A DNA stretch of 64,000 nucleotides from Leptothrix cholodnii SP-6 (lineage in GTDB: Bacteria; Pseudomonadota; Gammaproteobacteria; Burkholderiales; Burkholderiaceae_C), in the NCBI RefSeq assembly GCF_000019785.1, contig NC_010524.1, forward strand, positions 186,001 through 250,000, read 5' to 3'. This document shows, one piece after another, positions 33,487-42,041 of this stretch; the first letter of the stretch is position 1, and the number at the start of each line of letters is the position of its first letter. Below the pieces are notes generated by a model. The model saw nothing but the letters and a program-made list of their open reading frames with translations. It ran no database searches and was not told the DNA's origin. Both the position numbers and the translations under genes were made by a program.

Positions 33487-34488
33487 TCAGGCCGCCAGCG
33501 CGTGGGCGTCGGCGGCCCACCAGCGCATCGCCACCCGGTGGCCGGGCGCCATCGGCGCGGCGTGGAAGCTGGCGTCGGACAGGGTGGCGGTCCAGCGCTC
33601 GGCGTCTTCGGCGTCAGCGGCCGACTCGGCCATCAGGTGCACCTGCACCTGCGCGCCCTGGTACTCGACCGCGGCCACCGTGACCACCGTTTCGCCGGCA
33701 TCGGGCTCGACCAGATTGAGCCGGTCGCAGCGCACCGCCACCTTGCCGGCGGGCGTGTCGATGATGTTGTGCGCGCCGATGAAGCGCGCCACGAATTCGG
33801 TGCGCGGGCGCTCGAAGACCTCGCGCGCGCTGCCGGCCTGCTCGATGCGGCCGTGGTTCATCACCACCACCAGATCGGCCAGCGCCATCGCCTCTTCCTG
33901 GCTGTGCGTGACGTGCACGAAGCTCATGCCCAGGCTCTGATGCCAGCGCTTGAGCTCGGCGCGCATCTTCACGCGCAGGAACGGATCGAGCGCCGACAGC
34001 GGCTCGTCGAGCAGCAGCACCTTGGGCCGCATCATCAGCGCGCGCGCCAGCGCCACGCGCTGCTGCTGGCCGCCCGACAGCGCGGCGGGCAGGCGCGCCG
34101 CGTACGGGTCCATCGCCACCAGCTGCAGCAGCTCGTGGGCGCGGGCCTCGCGCTCGGCGCGCGCCACACCCTTCATGCGGGCGCTGAACGCCACGTTCTC
34201 CAGCACCGTCAGGTGCGGGAACAGCGCATAGCTCTGGAACATCATCGCCGTGCCGCGTGCGGCAGGGCTCAGGTGCGTGATCTCGCGCCCGCCCAGGGCG
34301 ATCTGGCCTTCGGTCGGCTCCTCGTGGCCGGCAATCATGCGCAGCGTCGAGGTCTTGCCGCAACCCGAAGGGCCGAGCAGGCAGCAGTAGCTGCCGGCGG
34401 CGATCTTCAGGTTGATGCCGGCCACGGCGAGCGACTGGCCGTAGTCCTTGACCAGGTCGATCAGTTCCAGATCGGTGCGTGTACTCAT
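33487..34488 (-). CDS. ABC transporter ATP-binding protein, PotA-like
   Basis: A 333-residue ATPase. Walker A is LLGPSGCGKTSTLRMI, the signature is LSGGQQQRVALARALM, Walker B is KVLLLDEPLSALD, and the H-loop is VHVTHSQEEA. A C-terminal TOBE-like regulatory domain follows (FIGAHNIIDTPAGKVAVRCDRL and onward), as in PotA and CysA. ATG 34488 (MSTRTDLELIDLVKDYG) is chosen; an upstream in-frame ATG at 34623 would cross the promoter and operator region. It is the first gene of the five-gene minus-strand operon ending with the GntR regulator. Confidence 0.93.
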   Translation of the reverse strand: MSTRTDLELIDLVKDYGQSLAVAGINLKIAAGSYCCLLGPSGCGKTSTLRMIAGHEEPTEGQIALGGREITHLSPAARGTAMMFQSYALFPHLTVLENVAFSARMKGVARAEREARAHELLQLVAMDPYAARLPAALSGGQQQRVALARALMMRPKVLLLDEPLSALDPFLRVKMRAELKRWHQSLGMSFVHVTHSQEEAMALADLVVVMNHGRIEQAGSAREVFERPRTEFVARFIGAHNIIDTPAGKVAVRCDRLNLVEPDAGETVVTVAAVEYQGAQVQVHLMAESAADAEDAERWTATLSDASFHAAPMAPGHRVAMRWWAADAHALAA

Positions 34489-34495
34489 GTCCGGC

Positions 34496-34507
34496 TTTGT
34501 ATGCAAT
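34496..34507. promoter_or_regulatory. Putative GntR/FCD operator, copy 1
   Basis: TTTGTATGCAAT, eight bases upstream of the ATPase gene start. The TTG-N4-CAA core resembles the TTGTATACAA-type sites of FadR-subfamily GntR regulators. A copy with 11 of 12 identical bases lies at 34705-34716 at the other end of the same divergent promoter region. Confidence 0.6.
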
Positions 34508-34704
34508 GCGTGTGCCAGTCGATCCGGTTGCACAGCCGATCCCGCCATCCCGCGTGCCTGCGCCCGAGGGAGAGAGCGGGCAGGAATGCACATCGGCGCA
34601 GCTCTTGCATGGCCCATCCGCATGCCCCACGCCGGATTCCCGGCGCCCCGGGACGGTGCGGAATCCGCGCCGCGGCCCGTTCAAGACCCCGAGCTTGTGC
34701 ATGT

Positions 34705-34716
34705 TTTGTATGCAAA
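34705..34716. promoter_or_regulatory. Putative GntR/FCD operator, copy 2
   Basis: TTTGTATGCAAA, 28 bases upstream of the racemase start. It is nearly identical to 34496-34507, and the two lie about 209 bases apart centre to centre, suitable for looping or separate control of each promoter. The regulator candidate is the GntR/FCD protein of the same locus. Confidence 0.6.
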
Positions 34717-34744
34717 GCGAGCCAAACCCGAGCCAGAGACCGAG

Positions 34745-35488
34745 ATGAAACTGCTGATCGTCAACCCGAACACCTCGTCGGCCATGACCGAGGGCATCGG
34801 CCGCGCCGCGCAGGCCGTGGCCGCGCCCGGCACCCGCATCGTCGCCACGCAGCCGAGCTTCGGGCCGCTGTCGATCGAGGGCCATTTCGACGAGACCATC
34901 GCCGCCGCCGGCGTGGCCGAGCAGGTGCGCCTGCATGCCGGCCCGGACGTGGTCGACGCGCCGTCGGGCATCGTCATCGCCTGCTTCGGCGACCCCGGCC
35001 TCGACGCCGCGCGCGAGGCCGCCACCGCGCCGGTGCTGGGCATCGCCGAGGCGGCCTTCCACGCCGCGAGCTTCCTGGCCACCGGCTTCTCGGTCGTCAC
35101 CACGATGACGCGCACCTGCGTGATCGCCGAGCACCTGGTGCAGAAGTACGGCTTCGAGCACCGCTGCCGCGGCGTGCACGGCACCGACATCCCGGTGCTG
35201 GCGCTCGAGGACGGCGGCGCCGGCTGTGTCGACGCCATCGAGGCCGCCGCCCGCGAGGCGCTGGCGCGCGACCGCAGCGGCGCCATCGTGCTCGGCTGCG
35301 CCGGCATGGCCGCGCTGTGCGCCACGCTGAGCGCGCGCCTGGGCGTGCCGGTGATCGACGGCGTCGCCGCGGCGGTCAAGTTTGCCGAGGCGCTGGCGGC
35401 GCTCGGCCTGCAGACCGGCAAGCAGGGCGACTACGCCCGGCCGCTGCCGAAGGTCTACACCGGCTGGGCGGCGCCGCTGGGCTGGTGA
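34745..35488 (+). CDS. Asp/Glu/hydantoin racemase family protein
   Basis: A 247-residue member of the aspartate/glutamate/hydantoin racemase superfamily. The start MKLLIVNPNTSSAMTEGIG is typical of hydantoin and allantoin racemases. The two catalytic cysteines are probably in IVIACFGDPGLDAA and IVLGCAGMAAL. It is divergent from the PotABCD-like operon and shares the putative GntR operators, which suggests that it processes the imported compound or a derivative. The exact substrate (hydantoin, allantoin or an N-carbamoyl compound) is not determined by the sequence. No hydantoinase or carbamoylase is adjacent. Confidence 0.87.
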   Translation: MKLLIVNPNTSSAMTEGIGRAAQAVAAPGTRIVATQPSFGPLSIEGHFDETIAAAGVAEQVRLHAGPDVVDAPSGIVIACFGDPGLDAAREAATAPVLGIAEAAFHAASFLATGFSVVTTMTRTCVIAEHLVQKYGFEHRCRGVHGTDIPVLALEDGGAGCVDAIEAAAREALARDRSGAIVLGCAGMAALCATLSARLGVPVIDGVAAAVKFAEALAALGLQTGKQGDYARPLPKVYTGWAAPLGW

Positions 35489-35593
35489 GCCCGCGCCGAC
35501 CGCGCCGACGGCTGCGACCGCTCCGATAATCCGGCCCGGACGAACTTCGTGTGGCAAGCGCCGGGACGTGCCGGCGCTGCAGTCCACCCGGTC

Positions 35594-37609
35594 ATGACCC
35601 ATCGACAAGCCATCGGACGCGCGAGCGTCGTGCGACGTTACGGATCTGCTACCGCAGCCATCGCTGCGGTCGTCGGGCTGCGCGTGCTGCTCGCGCCGAG
35701 CCTGGGCGACCAGGCCCAGTTCGCCCCGGTGCTCTGTGCGGTCGTGTTCGCCGCCTGGCACGGCGGTTTCGGCCCGGCCCTGTTCGCGGTGCTGTTCGGG
35801 GCGCTGGCGACCCGCTACTTCGTGCTCGAGCCGATCGGCAGCCTGGCGATCGACGGGCGCGATCAGCAGGTCGGCCTGGCGGTCTACCTGCTCTCCGGGC
35901 TCGGCATCGCAGCCCTCGGCGGCTCGATGCACAAGGCCGAGCGGCGTGCCAACGAGGTCGCCGAGCAGCTCAAGCTCAAGGGCGCGCTGATCGAGAACGC
36001 GCTCGAGCCGGTGCTCGGCTGGGACTGGGACGGCCGCATCACGTTCTGGAACCGTGCCGCGCAGCGGCTCTACGGCTACAGCCGCGACGATGCGCTGGGC
36101 TGCACCAGCCATGAACTCCTGCGAACCCGGGTCCACGGGCAGGGTGGGGCTTTCATGGACCGGCTGGCCGCCGACGGCGCCTTCGAGGGCGAGCTGCGCC
36201 AGCGCACCCGCGACGGCCGCGAGATCGTCGTCGAGACCCGCATGGTCAGGGTGATGCGCGACGACGGCTCGGCCTACGTGATCGAGGCGAACCGGGATGT
36301 CACCGCTCGCACCGAGGCGCAGGCCGCGATGCAGCAGCTCAATGCCGAGCTGGAGAGCCGGGTGCGCGAGCGCACCGACGCGCTGTCGCGCAACAACGAA
36401 CTGCTGGCGGCGAGCCGGGCGCGGCTGGCCAGCATCGTCGATTCGGCGATGGACGCGATCGTCACGCTCGACGGCCGGCAGCAGATCGTGCTGTTCAACG
36501 CCGCCGCCGAGCGCATGTTCGGCCTGTCGGCTGCGCAGGCGCTGGGGCAGCCGCTCGAGCGGCTGATCCCGCCGCGCTTTCGGGGCGGCCACCCGGCGCA
36601 TGTCGACGGCTTCGACGCCCGGGGCGACAGCGCTGCGGTGCGGTCGATGCGCGCGACTCCGTCGGGCGGCGAACTGCTGGGCCTGCGCGCCGACGGCACC
36701 GAGTTCCCGGTCGAGGCGTCGATCTCGCGCACCGATGTCAACGGCGACAAGCTGTTCACCGTGATCCTGCGCGACATCACCGAACGCAGCCGGGCCGAGG
36801 AGGCCGCGGTGCGGCTGCGCATCGCCGAAGAACAGGCCGTGATCGCGCAGCGCGACAGTCGCATGAAAAGCGAGTTCCTGGCGTCGATGTCGCACGAGCT
36901 GCGCACGCCGCTGAACGCCATCCTCGGCTTCACCGATCTGCTGCTGATGAAGGGGGCGGGCCCGCTGACCCCGGACCAGGAGAAGAAGCTGCGCCACATC
37001 CATGCCGGCGGCAGCCGCCAGCTGTCGCTGATCGGCGATCTGCTCGATCTGGCACGCATCGAGGCGGGCCGTTTCCCGGTCAGCATCGCGCAGGTGGTGT
37101 GCACCGACGTCATCCAGAAGGTCGTGCGCGGCCTGCAGCCGGCGGTCGCGTCCAAGGGCCTGCAACTGACGGCCGACGTTCCCGGCTCGATCGAGGCGGT
37201 CCGGAGCGACGCGGTGGTGCTGGCCAAGATCGTCCGGCTGCTGGCCGACAACGCGGTCAAGTTCACCGAGGCGGGCCGCGTGACGCTGTCGGTGCATCAG
37301 CATCGGGAGGGGGCGGGCGTGCTCGTCACCGGCATCAGCGTGAGCGACACCGGCCCCGGCATCCGGCCCGAGGATCAGGACAAGCTGTTTCTCGCCTTCA
37401 TCCAGGGGGACGGCGCGAGCACCCGCCAGCACGGCGGGCTCGGCCTGGGCTTGCACCTGTCGAACAAGCTGGCCGGCCTGATCGGCGCGCAGATCGAGTT
37501 CCGCAGCGAGTTCGGCCAGGGCAGCGTGTTCACGCTGCGGCTGGCGCAGGACGAGGCGGCACCGGCCTCGTCGCCGCTCAGTCGAACACCGGTACCGGAC
37601 CGTCCTTGA
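35594..37609 (+). CDS. Hybrid-less PAS sensor histidine kinase with DUF4118 membrane domain
   Basis: A 671-residue sensor kinase. An N-terminal DUF4118-like module has three or four hydrophobic helices (ATAAIAAVVGLRVLLAPS to VYLLSGLGIAALGG). Two PAS domains follow (around LIENALEPVLGWDWDGRITFWNRAA and ASIVDSAMDAIVTLDGRQQIVLFN), separated by a short coiled coil (EAQAAMQQLNAELESRVRERTDAL). The HisKA box is SEFLASMSHELRTPLNAILGF, and the HATPase has DNAVKFTE, SDTGPGI and GGLGLGLHLSNKLA. No response regulator is adjacent. ATG 35594 is preferred over an in-frame GTG at 35549. Its 3' end overlaps the convergent metallopeptidase gene by 32 bases. Confidence 0.92.
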   Translation: MTHRQAIGRASVVRRYGSATAAIAAVVGLRVLLAPSLGDQAQFAPVLCAVVFAAWHGGFGPALFAVLFGALATRYFVLEPIGSLAIDGRDQQVGLAVYLLSGLGIAALGGSMHKAERRANEVAEQLKLKGALIENALEPVLGWDWDGRITFWNRAAQRLYGYSRDDALGCTSHELLRTRVHGQGGAFMDRLAADGAFEGELRQRTRDGREIVVETRMVRVMRDDGSAYVIEANRDVTARTEAQAAMQQLNAELESRVRERTDALSRNNELLAASRARLASIVDSAMDAIVTLDGRQQIVLFNAAAERMFGLSAAQALGQPLERLIPPRFRGGHPAHVDGFDARGDSAAVRSMRATPSGGELLGLRADGTEFPVEASISRTDVNGDKLFTVILRDITERSRAEEAAVRLRIAEEQAVIAQRDSRMKSEFLASMSHELRTPLNAILGFTDLLLMKGAGPLTPDQEKKLRHIHAGGSRQLSLIGDLLDLARIEAGRFPVSIAQVVCTDVIQKVVRGLQPAVASKGLQLTADVPGSIEAVRSDAVVLAKIVRLLADNAVKFTEAGRVTLSVHQHREGAGVLVTGISVSDTGPGIRPEDQDKLFLAFIQGDGASTRQHGGLGLGLHLSNKLAGLIGAQIEFRSEFGQGSVFTLRLAQDEAAPASSPLSRTPVPDRP

Positions 37610-38543
37610 GCGTGCCGCGCCGGCTCTGATAATCGGGCATCACCGAGTGCACCACCGCCCAGAAGGCCGGGCTGTGGTTCATCTCGCGCAGGTGGGCGAG
37701 CTCGTGCACCACCACGTAGTCGATGCTGGCCAGGCCGAAGTGGATCAGCCGCCAGTTCAGCCGCACCGTGCCGTCGGCGCTGGCGCTGCCCCAGCGGGTT
37801 TGCGCCGAACTCAGGCGCAGGCGCCTGACCTGCACGCCCAGCTGCGGCGCGTAGTGGCCGCAGCGCGCCTCGAACAGCTGCAGCGCCTGGCGCTGCAGCC
37901 AGCGCTGCACGCCTTCGCGGATCTGCGCCGCGTCGGCCTGCAGCGGCAGGCCGATGTGCAGCCGTCGCTCGGGCGGCTCGGCGATCGCATCGGTGTGGGC
38001 GGGGGGCGTTGCGGCCGGTTCGTGCAGCAGCACGCCGCGCACGCCGGGGTCGAGCACCAGCACCAGCGTGCCGCCCAGGAACGGCAGCCGGGTGCCGTCG
38101 CGCCATTCGAGGCGCGCGGCCTCGACCCGCTGCCGCCGCTCGCCCTGGTCGGCCAGCTTGCGCAGGATCCAGCGCTCCTTGCTGGCCAGCGCGGCGTCGA
38201 TCTCGGGCTGGCCGACCCAGCGCGGCGCGCTCACCGCCAGGCCCTCGGTGCCGATCACGAAGCCGATGGTGCGGCGGCGGGCGCGCTTGAGCTCGTAGGC
38301 GATGGCCTGGCCGCCCAGGCTGATCTCGCGGTTGCCGCGCGGGTGGCGCAGCAGGCCGGTGGGCCGGGGCGCGGCAGGTGCTGCCGGGACGAGCGCTGCC
38401 GCCGCGACCGGCGCCGGTGCAGCGGGGCCGGCGGACACGGGCGTGGCCGCGGGTTCGGTGCGCGTGCCGGCGCTGGTGTCGCCGTACAGCAGCGGCAGGC
38501 TCAGCTGCAGATCCGGGCTGTCAGGGGCTGGCCGGCGCTTCAT
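37578..38543 (-). CDS. YgjP-like zinc metallopeptidase (DUF45/M48 clan)
   Basis: A 321-residue protein whose C-terminal half is the YgjP/DUF45 metallopeptidase domain. The zinc-binding HExxH is VVHELAHLREMNHSPAFW with the third ligand His nearby, preceded by SSAQTRWGSASADGTVRLNWRLIHF. The N-terminal ~80 residues are Ala/Pro-rich and poorly conserved in character. It overlaps the upstream plsC-like gene by 23 bases on the same strand, and its 3' end overlaps the convergent sensor kinase gene. Substrates of the family are unknown. Confidence 0.88.
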   Translation of the reverse strand: MKRRPAPDSPDLQLSLPLLYGDTSAGTRTEPAATPVSAGPAAPAPVAAAALVPAAPAAPRPTGLLRHPRGNREISLGGQAIAYELKRARRRTIGFVIGTEGLAVSAPRWVGQPEIDAALASKERWILRKLADQGERRQRVEAARLEWRDGTRLPFLGGTLVLVLDPGVRGVLLHEPAATPPAHTDAIAEPPERRLHIGLPLQADAAQIREGVQRWLQRQALQLFEARCGHYAPQLGVQVRRLRLSSAQTRWGSASADGTVRLNWRLIHFGLASIDYVVVHELAHLREMNHSPAFWAVVHSVMPDYQSRRGTLKDGPVPVFD

Positions 38544-39285
38544 GGGGGGGATAGGCCTCGGGATCGAGCCGGCGCATCTCGCCTTCGATCCAGGCTTCGA
38601 CCTCGCGCATCAGGTCGTCGGGGCGGCGCCCGGCCGGCTCGATCGGTTTGCCGATTGACACGTCGATCACGCCCGGGCGCAGCAGGAAGCTCTTGCGCGG
38701 CCAGCAGCGTGCCGAGGTCACGGCGATCGGCACCAGCGGCGTGCCGGTGGCCACGGCCAGGCGCGAGGCGCCGGTCTTGTAGGCGCCCTGGCTGCCACGC
38801 GGGGTGCGGGTGCCTTCGGGGAACATGATCATCCAGGTGCCGCCGGCCATGATCTGCGTGCCCTGCTCGACCACCTTGCGCCAGGCTTCGGACTGCCGGG
38901 CGCGGTTGATGTGCACCATGTCGAGCCGGGCGATGGCCCAGCCGAAGAACGGGATGTAGAGCAGCTCGCGCTTGAAGACGTAGGCCAGCGGGTGCGGCAT
39001 GATGGCCGGGAAGGCGAAGGTCTCCCAGGTCGACTGGTGCTTGGGCACCAGGATCACGGCGGCCCGGCCGTTGGCCGCGCTCGGCACGTTCTCCAGGCCC
39101 TGCACGCGGTACTGCACGCCGCAGATCCGGCGCGCACCCCAGATCGCCAGCCGCAGCCAGCCGGTGCACAGCCAGTAGAGCGGCGTGCCGCGCACCCCGA
39201 TCGACGCCACCACCGCGACGATCGCCCACGGCATCACCGTCACGATCAGGAACAGCAGGTACAGGAAGGAACGGAGATAGATCAT
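38521..39285 (-). CDS. 1-acyl-sn-glycerol-3-phosphate acyltransferase (PlsC family)
   Basis: A 254-residue membrane-associated acyltransferase of phospholipid synthesis. A hydrophobic N-terminus (YLRSFLYLLFLIVTVMPWAIVAVVASIGV) is followed by the acyltransferase motif I VPKHQSTWETF, where the usual HX4D is HX4E as in several betaproteobacterial members, and by motif III MIMFPEGTRTPRGS. Its start codon overlaps the last base of gmhB. The order glyQ-glyS-gmhB-plsC-metallopeptidase is a common Burkholderiales arrangement. This is probably the general lysophosphatidate acyltransferase, but a second copy elsewhere cannot be excluded. Confidence 0.9.
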   Translation of the reverse strand: MIYLRSFLYLLFLIVTVMPWAIVAVVASIGVRGTPLYWLCTGWLRLAIWGARRICGVQYRVQGLENVPSAANGRAAVILVPKHQSTWETFAFPAIMPHPLAYVFKRELLYIPFFGWAIARLDMVHINRARQSEAWRKVVEQGTQIMAGGTWMIMFPEGTRTPRGSQGAYKTGASRLAVATGTPLVPIAVTSARCWPRKSFLLRPGVIDVSIGKPIEPAGRRPDDLMREVEAWIEGEMRRLDPEAYPPHEAPASP

Positions 39286-39884
39286 CAGCGGCGAGCGTCC
39301 TGGCTCTTGCGGCGGTCGGCGGCAATCAAGGTTTCGGCAAAGGCGGCCAGGTCGGCGTGCACGGTGACGTCGCCGACGAGTTCATGCAGGCGCGCCAGGC
39401 CGGCCTCGTCGATCCCGGCCGAGCGGCCGCTGAGCACCAGGTGGGTCTTGCAGCCGGCGTTGCGGGCGGCCTGCATGTCGCGCAGCGAGTCGCCCACCGC
39501 GTGCATCTCGTGGGTCTCGACGCCCATGCGATCGGCGATGTCCTCGAACAGGCCGGGCAGCGGCTTGCGGCAGGTGCAATGGTCCTCGGGCGCGTGCGGG
39601 CAGAAGAACACCGCGTCGATGCGCCCGCCCAGGCGCGCCAGCTCCTCGTTCATCTTCTGGTGGATGGCGTTGAGCGTGGACATGTCGAACAGCCCGCGCC
39701 CCAGGCCCGACTGGTTGGTGGCGACCACCACATGCCAGCCGGCCTGGTGCAGCCGCGCGATGGCTTCGAGCGCGCCGGGGATGGGCTGCCATTCCTCGGG
39801 CGTCTTGACGTGGTCGTCGCGCAACTCGTTGAGCGTGCCGTCGCGGTCGACGACCACGATCTTCAGGGGGTTGCGTTCGGACAT
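39285..39884 (-). CDS. gmhB: D-glycero-beta-D-manno-heptose-1,7-bisphosphate 7-phosphatase
   Basis: A 199-residue HAD phosphatase of ADP-heptose synthesis for the LPS core. The HAD motif is VVVDRDGTLNE, motif II is VVVATNQSGLGRG, and the zinc-binding loop typical of GmhB is visible as FFCPHAPEDHCTCRKPLPG with its Cys-X-His and Cys-X-Cys ligands. Motif IV is VGDSLRDMQAARNAGC. It starts ten bases after the glyS stop and overlaps plsC by one base, so it is read in the glyQ-glyS operon. Confidence 0.93.
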   Translation of the reverse strand: MSERNPLKIVVVDRDGTLNELRDDHVKTPEEWQPIPGALEAIARLHQAGWHVVVATNQSGLGRGLFDMSTLNAIHQKMNEELARLGGRIDAVFFCPHAPEDHCTCRKPLPGLFEDIADRMGVETHEMHAVGDSLRDMQAARNAGCKTHLVLSGRSAGIDEAGLARLHELVGDVTVHADLAAFAETLIAADRRKSQDARR

Positions 39885-39894
39885 CGTGTGCGCC

Positions 39895-42036
39895 TCAGGC
39901 GGCCAGGCGGGCCAGCTCGGCGACCCGGTTCATCGCGCCGTGCAGCGTGGCCAGCAGGCCGAGCCGGTTGGCGCGCAGGGCCGGGTCTTCGGCGTTGACC
40001 ATCACGTCGTCGAAGAAGGCGTCGACCGGCGCCTTCAGCGCGGCCAGCGCCTGCAGGCTGGCGGCGTATTCGCCCTGGGCGAACAGCGCATCGGCGCCCG
40101 GCTGCACCTGCGCCAGCGCGGCGGCGAGCTGCTGCTCGGCCGGCTCGGCCAGCAGCGCGGCGTCGATGCGGGCCTCGACCGTGCCCTCGGCCTTCTTCAG
40201 GATGTTGCCGATGCGCTTGTTGGCGGCGGCCAGCGCGGCCGCCTCAGGCAAGGCGGCGAAGGCGCGCACGGCCGCCAGGCGCTTGGGCACGTCACCCAGG
40301 CGCGCGGGTTCGAGCGCCAGCACGGCGTCGACTTCCTGGGCGCTGTAGCCCTGGTCGCGGAGGTTGACGGCCAGGCGGTCGCGCATGAAGTCGAACAGCG
40401 CCAGGCGCGGATCCTCGATCAGCTCGCCGAAGGCCGGCACCGCGCCGTTCAGCAGCGCGGGCAGGTCGAGCGGCAGGTTCTTCTCGACCAGGATGCGGAT
40501 CACGCCCAGCGCGTGGCGGCGCAGCGCGAACGGATCGCGGTCGCCGGTCGGCAGCTGGCCGATGCCGAACAGGCCGACCAGCGTCTCGAGCTTGTCGGCC
40601 AGCGCCAGCACCGTGCCGGTGTGGTTGCGCGGCAGCGCGTCGCCGGCGAAACGCGGCTTGTAGTGGTCCTCGATCGCGATCGCCACGCCGTCGCGCAGGC
40701 CTTCATGGCGCGCGTAGTAGCCGCCCATGATCCCCTGCAGCTCGGGGAACTCGCCGACCATGTCGGTCAGCAGGTCGGTCTTGGCGAGCAGTGCGGCCTG
40801 CTGCACCTTGCTGTCGAGCACCGCGAACTCGTCCTGCGCGTCGACCGTGTACGGGATCGTCGCCATGCGCAGCTGGTTGACGATGGCGTGGCCGATCGCG
40901 CGCACCCGCTCGGCGCGTTCGCCCTGGGTGCCGAGCTTGCCGTGATAGACCACGCGGGCCAGGCCGGGCACCCGCGATTCGAGCGTCTTCTTGCGGTCCT
41001 GGTCGAAGAAGAACTTGGCGTCGGCCAGGCGCGGGCGCACCACGCGCTCGTTGCCGCCGATCACCGCGCTGGCGTCGTCGGGGCGGATGTTGCTGACGAT
41101 CAGGAACTTGTGGGTCAGCTTGCCCGCCGCATCCAGCAGCGGGAAGTACTTCTGGTTTGCCTTCATCGTCAGGATCAGGCATTCCTGCGGCACGGCCAGG
41201 AACTCGGGTTCGAACTGGCAGACCAGCACGTTGGGCCGCTCGACCAGCGCCGTCACTTCATCGAGCAGCGCATCGTCGTCGATCGGCTTGAGGCCTTGCG
41301 CGGCGGCGGCGGCATCGAGCTGGCGCACGATCTCGGCGCGGCGGGCCTCGAAGCCGGCGATCACCGCGCCTTCGGTTTCGAGCTGTTCGGCGTAGCTGTC
41401 GGCGTGGCGCAGCTCGACCGTCGGCACGGCGGCCTCGAAGCGGTGGCCGTGGGTGCTGCGGCCGGCGACGAGGCCGAGCGTGGCGACCGGCACGACGTCG
41501 TCGCCGTGCAGCGCCACCAGGCCGTGCGCCGGGCGCACGAAGTTGACGCTGGTCCAGCCGTCGGCCAGCTGGTAGCCCATCACCTTGGGGATCGGCAGCT
41601 TGGCGAGCGCGTCGTCGAGCGCCTTCTGCAGGCCCTCGGCGAGCGTGGCGCCGGCCACCTGCGAGTCGAGGAACAGCGCCTCGGCCTTGCCATCAGGCTG
41701 GCGCTTGAGGCTCGGCACGACCGACGCGTCGGCGCCCAGTGCGGCCAGCTTCTTGAGCAGCGCGGGCGTGGCGTTGCCGGCGGCGTCGAGCGCCACCGCC
41801 ACCGGCATCAGCTTGTGCAGCACCGACTTGTCGGCCGCCTTGGCCGCCACGCCGGTGACGTGCACCGCCAGCCGGCGCGGCGAGGCGAACGGCGTCACGA
41901 CCGCATCGGCGCCGGCCAGGCCGCCGGCCTTCAGGCTCGCGGCCAGCGTGCCGGCGAAGGATTCGCCAAGTTTCTTGAGCGCCTTGGGCGGGAGTTCTTC
42001 GACGAAGAGTTCGACCAGCAGATTCGGGTGGGACAT
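39895..42036 (-). CDS. glyS: Glycyl-tRNA synthetase beta subunit
   Basis: A 713-residue beta chain of the tetrameric alpha2beta2 glycyl-tRNA synthetase. It begins MSHPNLLVELFVEELPPKAL and shows family blocks such as TMKANQKYFPLLDAAGKLTHKFLIVSN and PRLADAKFFFDQDRKK, with a C-terminal anticodon-binding-like helical region. Length is normal (~690-720). It lies five bases after glyQ, so the two subunits are co-translated. The frame is open upstream through glyQ on the same strand, but ATG 42036 is the conserved start. Confidence 0.96.
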   Translation of the reverse strand: MSHPNLLVELFVEELPPKALKKLGESFAGTLAASLKAGGLAGADAVVTPFASPRRLAVHVTGVAAKAADKSVLHKLMPVAVALDAAGNATPALLKKLAALGADASVVPSLKRQPDGKAEALFLDSQVAGATLAEGLQKALDDALAKLPIPKVMGYQLADGWTSVNFVRPAHGLVALHGDDVVPVATLGLVAGRSTHGHRFEAAVPTVELRHADSYAEQLETEGAVIAGFEARRAEIVRQLDAAAAAQGLKPIDDDALLDEVTALVERPNVLVCQFEPEFLAVPQECLILTMKANQKYFPLLDAAGKLTHKFLIVSNIRPDDASAVIGGNERVVRPRLADAKFFFDQDRKKTLESRVPGLARVVYHGKLGTQGERAERVRAIGHAIVNQLRMATIPYTVDAQDEFAVLDSKVQQAALLAKTDLLTDMVGEFPELQGIMGGYYARHEGLRDGVAIAIEDHYKPRFAGDALPRNHTGTVLALADKLETLVGLFGIGQLPTGDRDPFALRRHALGVIRILVEKNLPLDLPALLNGAVPAFGELIEDPRLALFDFMRDRLAVNLRDQGYSAQEVDAVLALEPARLGDVPKRLAAVRAFAALPEAAALAAANKRIGNILKKAEGTVEARIDAALLAEPAEQQLAAALAQVQPGADALFAQGEYAASLQALAALKAPVDAFFDDVMVNAEDPALRANRLGLLATLHGAMNRVAELARLAA

Positions 42037-42041
42037 GGTGC

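Noticed and set aside
33614..37456. 1280-codon minus-strand open frame across the ABC ATPase, racemase and sensor kinase genes
   Set aside because: Its translation is compositionally biased and crosses promoter regions, and it lies opposite or out of frame to genes with clear motifs.
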